Positions 1-10,063 of a stretch of 64,000 nt of DNA are shown here, in pieces. A program made the position numbers and the translations under genes. Source of the DNA: Pseudoalteromonas tunicata (GTDB lineage: Bacteria; Pseudomonadota; Gammaproteobacteria; Enterobacterales; Alteromonadaceae); the NCBI RefSeq assembly GCF_002310815.1, contig NZ_CP011032.1, forward strand, positions 2,768,001 through 2,832,000, written 5' to 3'. Position 1 is the stretch's first letter. Every line of letters begins with the position of its first letter. The notes below the pieces were generated by a model that was not told where the DNA came from, ran no database searches, and worked only from the letters and a program-made list of their open reading frames with translations.

Positions 1-214
1 AGTCATTTACTAAAGTAGGACTGTCGTTCGAACGAATACGTTGCACAATGTCGTTAGCAAGCGCAAGTGCCGCTGCACGCTGCACTGAATCATAGCTCGC
101 CTGTTTTGCTTTTGCTTGCAGCGCAACAGTGCCAAGTAAACCAACAGTTAAGACAATAAATGCAATGAGCACTTCAAGTAGGGTGAAACCAATTTGACGT
201 TTTGGATAAGCCAT
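1..214 (-). CDS. pilV: Type IV pilus modification protein PilV, N-terminal part (runs off the window)
   Basis: About 71 codons are visible, starting at the ATG at 214; the rest lies beyond base 1. The N-terminus has the class III (prepilin) signal: a short basic leader, then G-FTLLEVLIAFIVL, with cleavage expected between Gly9 and Phe10 and Glu at +5 of the mature protein. A hydrophobic helix follows, then a stretch ending in ALANDIVQRIRSND, typical of PilV/minor pilins. Minor pilins prime assembly of type IV pili in the inner membrane. It lies downstream of the AlgR-like regulator in the same direction, which matches the link between AlgR and the fimU-pilVWX genes known in Pseudomonas aeruginosa. 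A TTGATT/CATACT promoter-like pair lies within the 113-bp gap upstream. Confidence 0.85.
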   Translation of the reverse strand, partial: MAYPKRQIGFTLLEVLIAFIVLTVGLLGTVALQAKAKQASYDSVQRAAALALANDIVQRIRSNDSPTLVND

Positions 215-289
215 AATAAGTACACTATTAGAATAATCTAAGGGTAAGAGTATGCAGATTTGACCTTAATACAATCAATGAAGGAGTGA

Positions 290-319
290 GCGGTTAAGAA
301 TTCCCGATAAATGGTCAAG
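290..319 (+). promoter_or_regulatory. Possible LytTR-type direct repeat upstream of pilV
   Basis: Two nonamers, GCGGTTAAG (290-298) and ATGGTCAAG (311-319), stand 12 bp apart. Other LytTR-domain regulators bind 9-bp direct repeats with about 12 bp between them. The match to the ACAGTTAAG-like consensus is imperfect, especially in the second copy. The site lies 76-105 bp upstream of pilV and just past the end of the gene for the LytTR regulator. Tentative. Confidence 0.25.
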
Positions 320-327
320 CAATTAAA

Positions 328-1038
328 TTATTGAGTTTGAAATAGTAGTTTTACTTTTTTACTTTCGCGGCGGCTTACTTCCAAGCGCTTATCAAGCCCG
401 GTTAGGGATACAAATAAACCCTGTTCGGTATTAAACAAAGCATCAAGTTTATTTTGATTAATGAGTATTTTACGGTGGATTCTGAGCAATTGTTGCGGAT
501 ATTTTAGCTCTAATTGCTTCAAAGATGTATCGAGTAAGACCTCACCACCATGGTGAAATACTTTGGAAAACTTATCATCCGCTTCAATATAAAGCACCTC
601 AGAAACTAATAACTGACGCGTATTTGATCCTAGCTGATATTGAATACTGGCTTCTTTTTGGCTCTCAAGTTGCGCTCGATTTAATTTGCCTAAAGACGCA
701 ATCACTTTAGCCAGCGCCTCGGCTTCTAATGGTTTAACTAAGTAACCCGTAGGAACCGTTTGAATCGCAGCGAGTGCATGATTAGTATGAGCGGTTATAA
801 ATACTAATGCCGGTGGAATTTTAAATAAATTAAGTTGTTCAGCTAATTCTAAGCCGTTCATCAGCGGCATTTCGATGTCTAAAAAAACAACTTGCGGTAA
901 GTGCATTTTTGCCAGTGTGAGTGCTTCGACACCATTTTGAGCTTCACCAACCACAAGGAAATGTGGATGATTTTCATTTAGTAATCGCTTTAATCTCAAT
1001 CTAGCTAAAGGTTCATCATCAACAATTAATACCCTCAC
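328..1038 (-). CDS. LytTR-family response regulator, AlgR-like
   Basis: A 236-residue two-domain regulator. Residues 1-120 form a receiver with the acidic pair D7-D8, the phosphoacceptor D54 (FLDIEMP) and the conserved Lys in YLVKPLEAE. Residues about 130-230 form a LytTR DNA-binding domain (IEADDKFSKVF; LLRIHRKILIN). The start is GTG at 1038, preceded by AGGAGAA. It lies 1 bp after the stop of the sensor kinase gene, so the two are co-transcribed and very likely translationally coupled. AlgR of Pseudomonas is the best-known relative and controls pilus and surface functions. The downstream pilV gene suggests a similar job here, but that is inference. Confidence 0.85.
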   Translation of the reverse strand: MRVLIVDDEPLARLRLKRLLNENHPHFLVVGEAQNGVEALTLAKMHLPQVVFLDIEMPLMNGLELAEQLNLFKIPPALVFITAHTNHALAAIQTVPTGYLVKPLEAEALAKVIASLGKLNRAQLESQKEASIQYQLGSNTRQLLVSEVLYIEADDKFSKVFHHGGEVLLDTSLKQLELKYPQQLLRIHRKILINQNKLDALFNTEQGLFVSLTGLDKRLEVSRRESKKVKLLFQTQ

Positions 1039-1039
1039 T

Positions 1040-2056
1040 TTATTCTCCTAGTGGCAATACTAATTTAACCCGATATTGTTCAGGCCGTTTGTGAGTAGTT
1101 AAAGATGCTTTATCCGCAAAAGCTAAACTTAAACGCTTTTGAATATTAGCCACAGCAACACCGTTATTTTCGCGCACGCAATGTGCATCTTTAGCAATAG
1201 GATTGATAATCATAACAGTGACTGACTGCGAAGTAACATGCATTTCAACTCGGATCACTCCCGTTGTTGATAATGGTTCAATCCCATGATTAACCGCATT
1301 TTCTAGCAAAGGCTGAATTGTTAAACTTGGTAGCTGGAGTTCAGGGATCTCAGGGGGCATGTGCCACTCAAGGGCTAATCGATTGCCTAGCCGCCATTGT
1401 TCTATCTGTAAATATTGCTGCGCTAATTTAATCTCATGCGTTAAGGTCACTGACTTTCCAGCTTGCATTGCAGCGCGGGCTAAGGCAGCAAGTGCAAGAA
1501 TCGTTTTTTCGGCTTCTTTAGCATCATGATGCACTAATTCAGCGGCAGTATTTAAACTGTTAAATAAAAAATGTGGTCTGATCCGAGCTTGCAGTGCATC
1601 AAGTTCAGCCCGATCAAAAGCCGATTTAGCTTGATTGTGCTCTTGATGCATCACACTAAATTGTACAAACAACAAAGCCAAAATGGTCGCTATGAGTAAG
1701 TTTTTTCCAAGCACATCATTAAAAGCACTGAGTTCTAAGAGCGCTAATTGCACGAGCAATACTGTAGCTAAACTCGTCACCCCATTAATGACCAATAAAA
1801 TAATCAGCACTTGTGGTGTTAAAGTGTTTTTTTTAATCAAGGGTTTAATAATTGAGAGTAAAAATAAACTTATCAGCGCAACAACATGAATAAAAAGACT
1901 GATCAAACCAAGTCTTAACCAAGGGTCGCCTTGTGTGAACGGAGAAAATGAAAGGATAATAGCAAGAAATTGGCCAACCACTAAGGTGGCCAATGTAATA
2001 CGATCGTTAATGAGGCTTGGTAAAAGATACCCTTGAAACTGAGCATAATAGGTCAT
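1040..2056 (-). CDS. LytS/AlgZ-type sensor histidine kinase
   Basis: A 338-residue membrane kinase. Roughly the first 140 residues are four to five hydrophobic segments with no obvious extracellular sensor domain. The His_kinase motif ARIRPHFLFNSLN follows, with H162 as the likely phosphorylated residue. A HATPase_c domain comes next (PLLENAVNHGIEP is the N-box). This is the LytS/FimS(AlgZ) class, which pairs with LytTR regulators. It is the first gene of a tight pair with the regulator. It starts 25 bp after ispH on the same strand, so it could be read through from the housekeeping operon. The signal it senses cannot be told from the sequence. Confidence 0.85.
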   Translation of the reverse strand: MTYYAQFQGYLLPSLINDRITLATLVVGQFLAIILSFSPFTQGDPWLRLGLISLFIHVVALISLFLLSIIKPLIKKNTLTPQVLIILLVINGVTSLATVLLVQLALLELSAFNDVLGKNLLIATILALLFVQFSVMHQEHNQAKSAFDRAELDALQARIRPHFLFNSLNTAAELVHHDAKEAEKTILALAALARAAMQAGKSVTLTHEIKLAQQYLQIEQWRLGNRLALEWHMPPEIPELQLPSLTIQPLLENAVNHGIEPLSTTGVIRVEMHVTSQSVTVMIINPIAKDAHCVRENNGVAVANIQKRLSLAFADKASLTTHKRPEQYRVKLVLPLGE

Positions 2057-2081
2057 GTTCGGGCCTCATTTCGATAAAATG

Positions 2082-3011
2082 TTATCTTAGTTCAACAGGC
2101 ACTGCAAAAACGATATTCTCTATCTCGCCTGGATTCTCAACCACATCATCTGCACCCCATTCTTTTAGTTGTGCAACAACCTGCTTAACTAAAATTTCGG
2201 GCGCCGATGCGCCAGCTGTCACACCAATAGTATCACTTGCTTTAAACCATGTTTGTTCCATTGAACTGGCATCATCAATTAAATAAGCTGTGGTGCCCAT
2301 TTTATCAGCAAGCTCACGTAAACGATTAGAATTGGAACTATTTTTAGCGCCCACCACGAGCAATACATCTGCTTTTTCAGCCAGCTCTCGCACCGCATCT
2401 TGACGATTTTGCGTGGCATAGCAAATATCATCTTTGCGAGGACCATCAATTTGAGGAAACTTAGCGCGCAGTGCGTCAATCACATCCGCCGTATCATCAA
2501 CTGATAAAGTGGTTTGACTGCAATAAAAAAGATTACTCGGGTCTTTGACAACTAAATTGGTTACATCTTCAGCTGTTTCAACCAAATAAATGCCACCTTT
2601 CTTACTGTCGTATTGGCCCATGGTACCTTCGACTTCAGGATGTCCCTGATGACCAATTAAAATACACTCTGTGCCACGACGACTTGCGCGAGTTACTTCC
2701 ATATGCACTTTAGTAACCAAGGGACAGGTTGCGTCAAATACTCGTAAAGCACGGCGCTTTGCCTCGGCTCTCACCGCCTGAGACACACCGTGAGCACTGA
2801 AAATAACAATATTATCATCAGGTACTTGGTCTAGTTCATCTACAAATACGGCACCACGTTTTTTTAAGCTATCAACCACGTATTTGTTATGTACAACTTC
2901 ATGGCGAACATAAATCGGCGCAGTAAAAATATCTAGAGCACGCTCAACGATACTGATGGCTCTATCAACACCAGCGCAAAAACCACGAGGATTGGCCAAT
3001 AAAACTTTCAT
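2082..3011 (-). CDS. ispH: 4-hydroxy-3-methylbut-2-enyl diphosphate reductase (IspH/LytB)
   Basis: The last step of the MEP isoprenoid pathway: an iron-sulfur enzyme that converts HMBPP to IPP and DMAPP. The 309-residue length is normal. All three cluster-binding cysteines are present: C12 (NPRGFCAG), C96 (DATCPLV) and C197 (DDICYATQ). The [14 protein letters not shown] and [11 protein letters not shown] family motifs are also present. Its ATG overlaps the stop codon of fkpB (TAATG), which indicates translational coupling. The order lspA-fkpB-ispH is the usual gammaproteobacterial one. Confidence 0.97.
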   Translation of the reverse strand: MKVLLANPRGFCAGVDRAISIVERALDIFTAPIYVRHEVVHNKYVVDSLKKRGAVFVDELDQVPDDNIVIFSAHGVSQAVRAEAKRRALRVFDATCPLVTKVHMEVTRASRRGTECILIGHQGHPEVEGTMGQYDSKKGGIYLVETAEDVTNLVVKDPSNLFYCSQTTLSVDDTADVIDALRAKFPQIDGPRKDDICYATQNRQDAVRELAEKADVLLVVGAKNSSNSNRLRELADKMGTTAYLIDDASSMEQTWFKASDTIGVTAGASAPEILVKQVVAQLKEWGADDVVENPGEIENIVFAVPVELR

Positions 3012-3451
3012 TAATTGGCCACCGAAATAATTTCAACATCAAACGTTAAATGCTGACCAGCTAAAGGATGATTAAAATCAACCGTTACAGAATCACCAGC
3101 AACCTCACGAATAAGTCCAGGAAGCTCAGTACCATCTTGCTGCGTAAAAGCAATGATTGCACCTACCTGAGCGGGTGCATCCACGCCAAACTTACTGCGG
3201 TCAAGATGATAGATGTTATCAGGGTTCGGCTGACCAAAAGCATCTTCAGGTGCAAGTTCAAAAGATTTATTTTCACCCGCTTTTAAACCTAACAAACACT
3301 TTTCAAAATTAGCCGTAAGACTCCCGTCTCCCATTACTAATTTCGCTGGTTTATTATGCACTTTGCTTGAATCAGCAGCAGAGCCGTCAGATAACTTAAT
3401 TGAAAAGTGAAATACAACTTCAGATTGCGCACCAATTACTACATCAGTCAT
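3011..3451 (-). CDS. fkpB: FKBP-type peptidyl-prolyl cis-trans isomerase, SlyD/FkpB type
   Basis: A 146-residue FkpB (SlpA)-type prolyl isomerase. It has the split FKBP domain with an inserted-in-flap region: [23 protein letters not shown], then [12 protein letters not shown], then [18 protein letters not shown]. There is no signal peptide, so it is cytoplasmic and probably assists folding. It overlaps lspA by 8 bp upstream and ispH by 1 bp downstream, so it sits inside a tightly coupled operon. It lacks the His/Cys-rich metal-binding tail of SlyD, which supports FkpB over SlyD. Confidence 0.93.
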   Translation of the reverse strand: MTDVVIGAQSEVVFHFSIKLSDGSAADSSKVHNKPAKLVMGDGSLTANFEKCLLGLKAGENKSFELAPEDAFGQPNPDNIYHLDRSKFGVDAPAQVGAIIAFTQQDGTELPGLIREVAGDSVTVDFNHPLAGQHLTFDVEIISVAN

Positions 3452-3941
3452 GCTTTAACTCCTCTGATTTTTGATCGCGAAATGCATCTAATAATAACAA
3501 TCCAGCACCAATACAAATTGCGCTATCGGCAATATTAAAAGCTGGGAAATGCCAATTATCATAATAAACATGAATAAAATCGATTACATAACCATAAGTT
3601 AAACGATCGTATAAGTTACCCAACGCACCGGCCAAAACCAGAGAATAAGCGCTGCATAATACAATGTTTTTTGCTGGTAGCTTTTTCAACCACCAAGTTA
3701 ACAACACACTAATGCTAAGAGCTATAATGCTGAAAAACCATCGTTGCCAACCACCGGCTTCACTTAAAAAGCTAAACGCAGCACCATAATTATGTACATA
3801 TGTCAGGTTAAACACAGGCAAAAGCTCTATCGACTGATAGAGCTCCATTTGTGTGCTAACGACATACTTTGATACTTGGTCAACAATTAATAAGATCACT
3901 GTTAACCATAACCAAACTAAACCACTTTTGTTATTTAGCAC
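3444..3941 (-). CDS. lspA: Lipoprotein signal peptidase (signal peptidase II)
   Basis: A 165-residue inner-membrane aspartyl protease that removes the signal peptide from diacylglyceryl-modified prolipoproteins. Four hydrophobic segments are evident. Both catalytic Asp motifs are present: GNLYDRLTYGYVIDFIHV and FNIADSAICIG. The early VDQVSKYVV signature is also there. It lies 9 bp after ileS and overlaps fkpB by 8 bp. The window encodes several predicted lipoproteins that would be its substrates (wza, the OmpA-like protein, the VWA protein, the cyclophilin and the M16 protease). Confidence 0.96.
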   Translation of the reverse strand: MLNNKSGLVWLWLTVILLIVDQVSKYVVSTQMELYQSIELLPVFNLTYVHNYGAAFSFLSEAGGWQRWFFSIIALSISVLLTWWLKKLPAKNIVLCSAYSLVLAGALGNLYDRLTYGYVIDFIHVYYDNWHFPAFNIADSAICIGAGLLLLDAFRDQKSEELKHD

Positions 3942-3950
3942 ACCTTGCTC

Positions 3951-6779
3951 CTAAGCAAATTGACGCACTTCACCATCGCCGTCAACGTTGGTCACACAGC
4001 GACCACAAATATCAGGGTGCTGTTCATTAGTACCAACATCATCGGTGTAATGCCAACAACGCTCACATTTTTTACCGTTAGTAGCAGCAACACTAATCGA
4101 TAAACCATCAATTTCAGTTGCTTTAGCCGTTGCACCAGCACTGTCGCTTGCTGCAATTGATACTTTTGAACATAACAATACAAAGCGTAGTTCAGAAGCG
4201 ACTCGGTTTAATTGAACGCCAAGTTCATCATCTGCATATAAAGTCACTTCAGCCTGTAAAGCAGCACCAATTAGCTCAGCTTTACGGGCACTTTCAAGCT
4301 CTTTATTTACTTGGTCGCGCACAGTTAAAATTAACTGCCAAAATGCATTGGTTGCTTCAGCGTTTTCAGCTTTAACCAGACCCTGATACCACTCACCGGT
4401 AAAGACAAATTGCTCACGCTCACCCGGTAATACTTGCCAAATTTCCTGCGCAGTAAAACTCATAATTGGCGCCATCCAACGTGTCATTGCTTCAGCAATA
4501 TGGAATAAAGCGGTTTGACATGAGCGACGGGCAAGACCATCTGCTTTAGCTGTATATTGACGGTCTTTAATCACATCTAAATAGAATGAACCAAGCTCAA
4601 CAGTACAAAAATTCATCAACTTTTGCGTCACAACCAACATTTGGTAGTCATCATATGCTGCTATGATTTCCTCTTGAATCACCGCTGCTCGGTCTAAAAT
4701 CCAACGATCAAGCTCAACCATATCTTCCACTGCAACTAAATCAGTCGCGGGATTAAAGCCATTTAAGTTTGATAATAAGTAACGGCTAGTATTGCGGATA
4801 CGGCGGTAACGATCCGCTGCACGGTTGAATATTTCATCAGAAACTGTCATCTCGGCAGTGTAATCTGTTGAAGCAACCCACAAACGTAAAATATCGGCAC
4901 CCAATTTATTCATCACATCTTGTGGTGAAATAACGTTGCCTAATGATTTAGACATTTTGCGGCCATTTTCATCAACCGTAAAACCATGGGTAAGCACTTG
5001 ACGATAAGGTGCATGACCATTAATCGCGACTGAGGTCATCATTGATGACATAAACCAACCACGGTGTTGATCTGAACCTTCAAGGTATAAATCAGCTGGG
5101 CCAACTAAATCTTCACGTGCATCAACCACACAAGCATGAGTCACACCCGAGTCGAACCACACGTCTAAGGTATCTTGTACTTTGACATACTGCTCAGCAT
5201 CTTGGGTGCTTAATAGCTCAGTAAGATCCAGGTCATACCAAGCTTGAATACCCTTTTCTTCGATGCGAACAGCCACTTGCTCAATTAAGTTAGCGGTATC
5301 TGGGTGTAAATCACCAGTATCTTTATCAACAAAGAGTGCAATTGGCACGCCCCAGGTACGTTGACGTGAAATACACCAATCTGGACGGGCAGCAACCATG
5401 TTTTCAATGCGGCTTTCGCCCCACTCAGGTAACCACTGCGTCTTTTTAATTTCGCGTAATGAATCTTCGCGCAAATTAGCTTGGTCCATGCTGACAAACC
5501 ATTGTGGCGTTGCACGGAAAATAATAGGTGTTTTATGACGCCAGCAATGTGGATAACTATGCATTAACGCCTGATGATGCATTAAAGTGCCTTTTTCTTT
5601 TAGCACTTCAATCACACTTGCATTCGCTTTAAAGACATGTTGTCCAGCAAAAATTGGTGTATCTGGTAAATAAACACCATTGGCACCCACTGGGTTTGCC
5701 ACTTCTAGATCATATAATTTACCCACCACGAAATCTTCTTGACCGTGACCTGGTGCTGTATGAACAGCGCCCGTACCTGAATCAATTGTAACGTGCTCAC
5801 CTAAAATAACAGGCACAGTAAAATCATAAAACGGGTGCTGAACTTGAAGATGTTCAAGCTGCGCGCCTTGGCAATAACCTAATGCATGATATTGACTAAA
5901 ACCATAACGATCCATTGCATCTTTAACTAGATCAGAAGCAATCACTAATCGCTGCTTACCTGCGTCAGTGTCAACTTGAACCAAGCTGTATTCTACATTG
6001 GCATGGATTGCAACGGCACGATTGGCTGGTAAAGTCCAAGGTGTCGTAGTCCAAATTACAATTTTAGCTTCGCCTTCACCTTGGTGATCAGCAAGTAAAG
6101 AAAATTTATCCGCAAGTAATGCTTGGTCGATAAAACTAAAACTCACATCAATAGCTGGAGATTGTTTATCTTGGTATTCCACTTCAGCTTCAGCAAGTGC
6201 CGACCCACAATCTGTGCACCAATGCACAGGTTTAGAACCTTTATGAAAATGACCGTTTTTGATGATGCGGCCCAATGCACGTACAGCATTCGCTTCAAAA
6301 TCAAAATTCATGGTTAGATATGGACGATCCCAATCACCTAATACGCCTAAACGAATAAAGTCGGTTTTTTGGCCATTCACTTGTTGATTTGCATACTCAC
6401 GGCATTTTTCACGAAATTCAGCGGCAGTGACTTTTTGACCAGGCTTGCCAACTTTCTTTTCAACTTGTAATTCAATCGGTAAACCGTGGCAATCCCAACC
6501 TGGTACATATGGCGCGTCGAAATCAGAAAGCGTTTTTGCTTTGATAATAATATCTTTTAAAATTTTATTAACTGAGTGACCTAAATGAATATTACCATTA
6601 GCGTATGGCGGTCCATCGTGCAAAATAAAGGTTTTTTTACCTTTTTTAGCCTTACGAATTTGGCCATATAAATCCTGTTCATACCATGTTTTGAGCATGC
6701 TTGGTTCGCGATTGGCAAGATTGCCGCGCATTGGAAACTCGGTTTCCGGTAGATTCAAAGTATGTTTGTAGTCGCTCAT
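3951..6779 (-). CDS. ileS: Isoleucyl-tRNA synthetase
   Basis: A 942-residue class I synthetase charging tRNA-Ile. The HIGH-type motif appears as GNIHLGH, the editing (CP1) domain covers roughly residues 190-420, and the KMSKS loop is [10 protein letters not shown]. The C-terminus carries a zinc-binding module with four cysteines (CERCW and CGRC), as in the common bacterial IleS1 type. The ATG at 6779 is preceded by GTAGGATT. It sits between ribF and lspA in the classical operon. Nothing abnormal was seen. Confidence 0.98.
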   Translation of the reverse strand: MSDYKHTLNLPETEFPMRGNLANREPSMLKTWYEQDLYGQIRKAKKGKKTFILHDGPPYANGNIHLGHSVNKILKDIIIKAKTLSDFDAPYVPGWDCHGLPIELQVEKKVGKPGQKVTAAEFREKCREYANQQVNGQKTDFIRLGVLGDWDRPYLTMNFDFEANAVRALGRIIKNGHFHKGSKPVHWCTDCGSALAEAEVEYQDKQSPAIDVSFSFIDQALLADKFSLLADHQGEGEAKIVIWTTTPWTLPANRAVAIHANVEYSLVQVDTDAGKQRLVIASDLVKDAMDRYGFSQYHALGYCQGAQLEHLQVQHPFYDFTVPVILGEHVTIDSGTGAVHTAPGHGQEDFVVGKLYDLEVANPVGANGVYLPDTPIFAGQHVFKANASVIEVLKEKGTLMHHQALMHSYPHCWRHKTPIIFRATPQWFVSMDQANLREDSLREIKKTQWLPEWGESRIENMVAARPDWCISRQRTWGVPIALFVDKDTGDLHPDTANLIEQVAVRIEEKGIQAWYDLDLTELLSTQDAEQYVKVQDTLDVWFDSGVTHACVVDAREDLVGPADLYLEGSDQHRGWFMSSMMTSVAINGHAPYRQVLTHGFTVDENGRKMSKSLGNVISPQDVMNKLGADILRLWVASTDYTAEMTVSDEIFNRAADRYRRIRNTSRYLLSNLNGFNPATDLVAVEDMVELDRWILDRAAVIQEEIIAAYDDYQMLVVTQKLMNFCTVELGSFYLDVIKDRQYTAKADGLARRSCQTALFHIAEAMTRWMAPIMSFTAQEIWQVLPGEREQFVFTGEWYQGLVKAENAEATNAFWQLILTVRDQVNKELESARKAELIGAALQAEVTLYADDELGVQLNRVASELRFVLLCSKVSIAASDSAGATAKATEIDGLSISVAATNGKKCERCWHYTDDVGTNEQHPDICGRCVTNVDGDGEVRQFA

Positions 6780-6809
6780 TAATCCTACTTTCCGTATCGG
6801 CTACTGAAA

Positions 6810-7730
6810 TTAAATAAAACACTGTTTAGCAATTTTCACATCTGCTTGGATTTGTGAAATAAGGTGCGCTAACGTGTCAAATTTTTGCTCATCGCGTAGT
6901 TTTTTAACTATTTCTACGCTAATAAATTTTCCGTACAAATCACCTGAAAAATCAAATAAATGTACTTCTAATAATGTGGTTTTACCATTGAGTGTTGGTT
7001 TACAGCCAATATTAGCTACGCCCCGTAAAATCCCGTTAGCGGTTGCTACACTCACAGCAAACACCCCGTGTAATGGACTTACTTGTCTTTTTAACGCTAT
7101 GTTAGCCGTTGGAAAACCTAACTCTCGACCCTTTTTCCAACCATGGATCACTCGACCTGAAATAGAATAAGAGTGACCCAACATCTGTTGTGCTGCAGCA
7201 AAATCCGCATTTTCGAGTGATTTACGAATAGCGGTGCTACTAACACGACTATTTTGCTGACGAAAGCTAGCCGTGTTTTGCACTGAAATATTTAACTTCT
7301 CGCCTAATTGCTGCAATAAGTTAAAATCACCACTGCGATTAATGCCAAATTTAAAATCGTCACCCACCGTGAGTGCTTTTACACCTAATTTTTGATGCAA
7401 AATTACATCTACAAAATATTCAGGTGCTAATTTAGCAAAAGTTGCATTGAATTGGATACAAATAACACGCTCGATACCAATTTTCTTCAATAAAGTAAGC
7501 TTGTCTCGTAAACGAGTTAAGCGAGCAGGCGCATTATTTTTGGCAAAAAACTCTTGTGGCTGAGGTTCAAATAGCATTACGGTACTAGGTAACCCAAGTC
7601 GCTTTGCATCGGCGATTAAACCATTAAGTACCGCAACATGGCCTAAATGCACACCATCAAAATTACCAATTGTGAGGACACAACCTCGATGTCGGTCTCT
7701 AATGTTATGAACGCCTCTCACTAGCTCCAT
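6810..7730 (-). CDS. ribF: Bifunctional riboflavin kinase / FAD synthetase
   Basis: Makes FMN and FAD from riboflavin. The N-terminal nucleotidyl-transferase domain has the TIGNFDGVHLGH motif. The C-terminal flavokinase domain has GRVIHGWKKGRELGFPTANI followed by GVFAV. I chose the ATG at 7730 (MELVRGVHNI), which gives 306 residues, the usual RibF length. The open frame continues upstream to 7769, but the 13 extra residues are not family-like. It is followed after 30 bp by ileS. No FMN riboswitch is evident upstream, where only 68 bp separate it from murJ. Confidence 0.95.
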   Translation of the reverse strand: MELVRGVHNIRDRHRGCVLTIGNFDGVHLGHVAVLNGLIADAKRLGLPSTVMLFEPQPQEFFAKNNAPARLTRLRDKLTLLKKIGIERVICIQFNATFAKLAPEYFVDVILHQKLGVKALTVGDDFKFGINRSGDFNLLQQLGEKLNISVQNTASFRQQNSRVSSTAIRKSLENADFAAAQQMLGHSYSISGRVIHGWKKGRELGFPTANIALKRQVSPLHGVFAVSVATANGILRGVANIGCKPTLNGKTTLLEVHLFDFSGDLYGKFISVEIVKKLRDEQKFDTLAHLISQIQADVKIAKQCFI

Positions 7731-7798
7731 CGAGTTAATAACCTTTTCTATTTTTTTAAGCCAAAGCACACCAAACGCCGAGTATAATCTTTTTTTTG

Positions 7799-9376
7799 TT
7801 AGGATTCAGCACCCATCACATTTTTTATCATGTAAGGTCGAATGCCTAGCAACAGCAACATGCTAAAGTAGCTAAACGCAGCAAGAATTAATAAACCGGA
7901 TAAGATGATAATTTGACCCGAAAGTGTATCTTGTTGCCAAGCACATAAACGCTCAACATAAAAAACCAGACCCGCCATAACACCTGCTGAAACAAGGCAC
8001 TTAAAGCTAAAAATCACGCTAAAACGAGAAATGTGATAAACACCTTGCTTAGAAAGAAAATAAAATAACAGCAGCGCATTACACGTTGCAGAAAGCGATG
8101 TAGCCAGTGCTAAACCGACATACCCCCAAAATGGAGCAAGCATGATATTAAACACCATGTTAAGCACCAGAGCTATGATGCCTACTTTAACGGGTGTTTT
8201 AGTGTTTTGTTGAGCATAAAAGCCTGGTGCTAATACTTTTATCAACATAAAGCTCACAAGACCAAGCGCGTATGCGGTAACGCCATAAGATACTTTTTCG
8301 ATATTATTCGCCCCTTCAGCCATAAACTCTCCATGACCAAATAAAACCGTAATAATAATTGGGCTAATCACAATCAAACCGAACAACGCGGGTAAACCAA
8401 GCCAAATGACAAAGCGTACTCCCCAATCAAGCGTGGCCTGAAAACGATGGCCTTGTTGTTCAACATGAAGTTTAGACAATGCAGGTAATATGACCGTCGC
8501 AATACCAATACCAAATAACCCAAGTGGAAACTCAATCAATCTGTCTGAATAATATAACCACGCAATTGAGCCAGTCGTTAATAAAGAAGCAATCACAGTA
8601 TCGAGTAATAAGTTGATTTGGCTGACTGATACTCCAAAAATTGCGGGTAACATTAGTGTTCGGACTTTCTTAATATTTTCATCTTGCCAAGCCCATTTGG
8701 GTTTGGCCAATAAGCGCGCTTTATATAAAAATGGGATTTGAAATAAAAGTTGCACCACCCCACCTAAAAACACTCCAACCGCAAGCGCAAAGCCTGGTGA
8801 GCTAAATTGATCATGTAGCAATAAAGCACACGCAATTAGACAGATATTGAGTAACACTGGAGTAAATGCAGCGACGGCAAAACGATTATAAACATTAAGC
8901 ACCGCCCCAGAAAGGGCCACTAAACTGATAAAAAACAAATAGGGAAAAGTAAGTTTTAGCATCATAGCGGCAAGCTCAAACTTCTCTCCCGCAGGCTCTC
9001 CATCAAGCCAAGCCATAAACCAACCAGTACCAAACACTGCAACAATGATTGGTGAGCCAATCACTCCCAAAATAGTGATGATCAGCAAAATTACACCCAG
9101 TGTACCACTGGCTTTTGCGATAAACTCCCTGACCTTATCATCACCATGCTGGGATTTGATTTCACTTAAAACAGGAACAAAAGCCTGAGCAAAAGCCCCT
9201 TCGGCAAATAAACGGCGTAAAAAATTAGGGATCCGATTAGCAAATAAAAATACATCAGCCGCAGCACTGGCACCAAGTAAATTAGCAACCACAGAATCTC
9301 GAACTAACCCCAAGACTCTTGATATCATAGTCATTGCACTGACGATCATTCCTGACCTAAATAACCCTTTACTCAC
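7799..9376 (-). CDS. murJ: Lipid II flippase MurJ (MviN)
   Basis: A 525-residue MOP-superfamily transporter with about 14 hydrophobic helices that flips lipid II across the inner membrane for peptidoglycan synthesis. Family signatures include the N-terminal SRVLGLVRDSVVANLLG, FANRIPNFLRRLFAEGAFAQ and the conserved P-x-L-x-K motif region. It is the first gene of the reverse-strand housekeeping operon and is divergent from rpsT, as in most gammaproteobacteria. Confidence 0.96.
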   Translation of the reverse strand: MSKGLFRSGMIVSAMTMISRVLGLVRDSVVANLLGASAAADVFLFANRIPNFLRRLFAEGAFAQAFVPVLSEIKSQHGDDKVREFIAKASGTLGVILLIITILGVIGSPIIVAVFGTGWFMAWLDGEPAGEKFELAAMMLKLTFPYLFFISLVALSGAVLNVYNRFAVAAFTPVLLNICLIACALLLHDQFSSPGFALAVGVFLGGVVQLLFQIPFLYKARLLAKPKWAWQDENIKKVRTLMLPAIFGVSVSQINLLLDTVIASLLTTGSIAWLYYSDRLIEFPLGLFGIGIATVILPALSKLHVEQQGHRFQATLDWGVRFVIWLGLPALFGLIVISPIIITVLFGHGEFMAEGANNIEKVSYGVTAYALGLVSFMLIKVLAPGFYAQQNTKTPVKVGIIALVLNMVFNIMLAPFWGYVGLALATSLSATCNALLLFYFLSKQGVYHISRFSVIFSFKCLVSAGVMAGLVFYVERLCAWQQDTLSGQIIILSGLLILAAFSYFSMLLLLGIRPYMIKNVMGAES

Positions 9377-9670
9377 GCCCCACCTTTAGATTCTATCGAA
9401 ATAACATGTTATTATGCCATAAATCCTACTTCTGCCAATGACGTAAACATCTGAGCAAGCTGTTTATTTTTTTTCTGATAATTACAGGCAATTAAGACTA
9501 GTACTGATACTGACTACTTTGTTACAATAGCGGTATTAACTGCTAGAGCGGCCAAACCGATGTTCGTTAAGAAGTGGTTTTTATGAAAAGATAATTGACA
9601 TTATCACGAAATAAAGGCATATTCCTCGGCCTTTAAATTAAGCTTTATTTAAGATTGTTAGGAGCAAACC
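9377..9670. promoter_or_regulatory. Divergent murJ/rpsT intergenic region with rpsT promoter
   Basis: A 294-bp region between divergent genes, with no coding sequence seen. A good forward promoter lies at 9595-9623: TTGACA, 17 bp, CATATT. It leaves a leader of about 40 nt before the rpsT start. GTTAGGAGC just before 9671 supplies the ribosome binding site. No clear murJ promoter was pinned down on the reverse strand. Confidence 0.6.
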
Positions 9671-9931
9671 TTGGCTAACATCAAGTCTGCAAAGAAACGC
9701 GCTTTAACTAGCGAAAAACGCCGTCAACACAACGCAAGTCGTCGTTCAATGATGCGTACTTTTTTCAAAAAAGTAATTGCCGCTATTGAAGCTGGCAACA
9801 AAGAAGCTGCACAAGCAGCTTTTACAGTAGCTGTACCTGTATTAGATCGTTACGCAACTAAAGGTCTAATTCACAAAAACAAAGCTGCTCGTCATAAGAG
9901 CCGTTTAGCTGCAAAAATCAAAGCACTATAA
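9671..9931 (+). CDS. rpsT: 30S ribosomal protein S20
   Basis: An 86-residue basic protein of the small ribosomal subunit that binds 16S rRNA. It begins [17 protein letters not shown] after the initiator, the usual S20 opening. The start is TTG at 9671 behind GTTAGGAG. A UUG start is also used by E. coli rpsT, where it is tied to autogenous control. It is monocistronic, with its own promoter (9595-9623) and a strong terminator directly downstream. Confidence 0.98.
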   Translation: MANIKSAKKRALTSEKRRQHNASRRSMMRTFFKKVIAAIEAGNKEAAQAAFTVAVPVLDRYATKGLIHKNKAARHKSRLAAKIKAL

Positions 9932-9947
9932 TTTGTTTTGATCGCAG

Positions 9948-9976
9948 AAAAAAACCGGCCTAGGCCGGTTTTTTTA
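9948..9976 (+). terminator. Rho-independent terminator of rpsT
   Basis: The perfect palindrome AACCGGCCTAGGCCGGTT is flanked by an A-run and a T-run. It starts about 16 bp after the rpsT stop and could work in both directions. Confidence 0.9.
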
Positions 9977-10063
9977 TATCTAAAATTCAGTATTAATAAT
10001 TTATTTTCTACATACTAGCAGGAACAGTAAACTCACTTGAGACAATCCCTGCTTATTCAGTAT

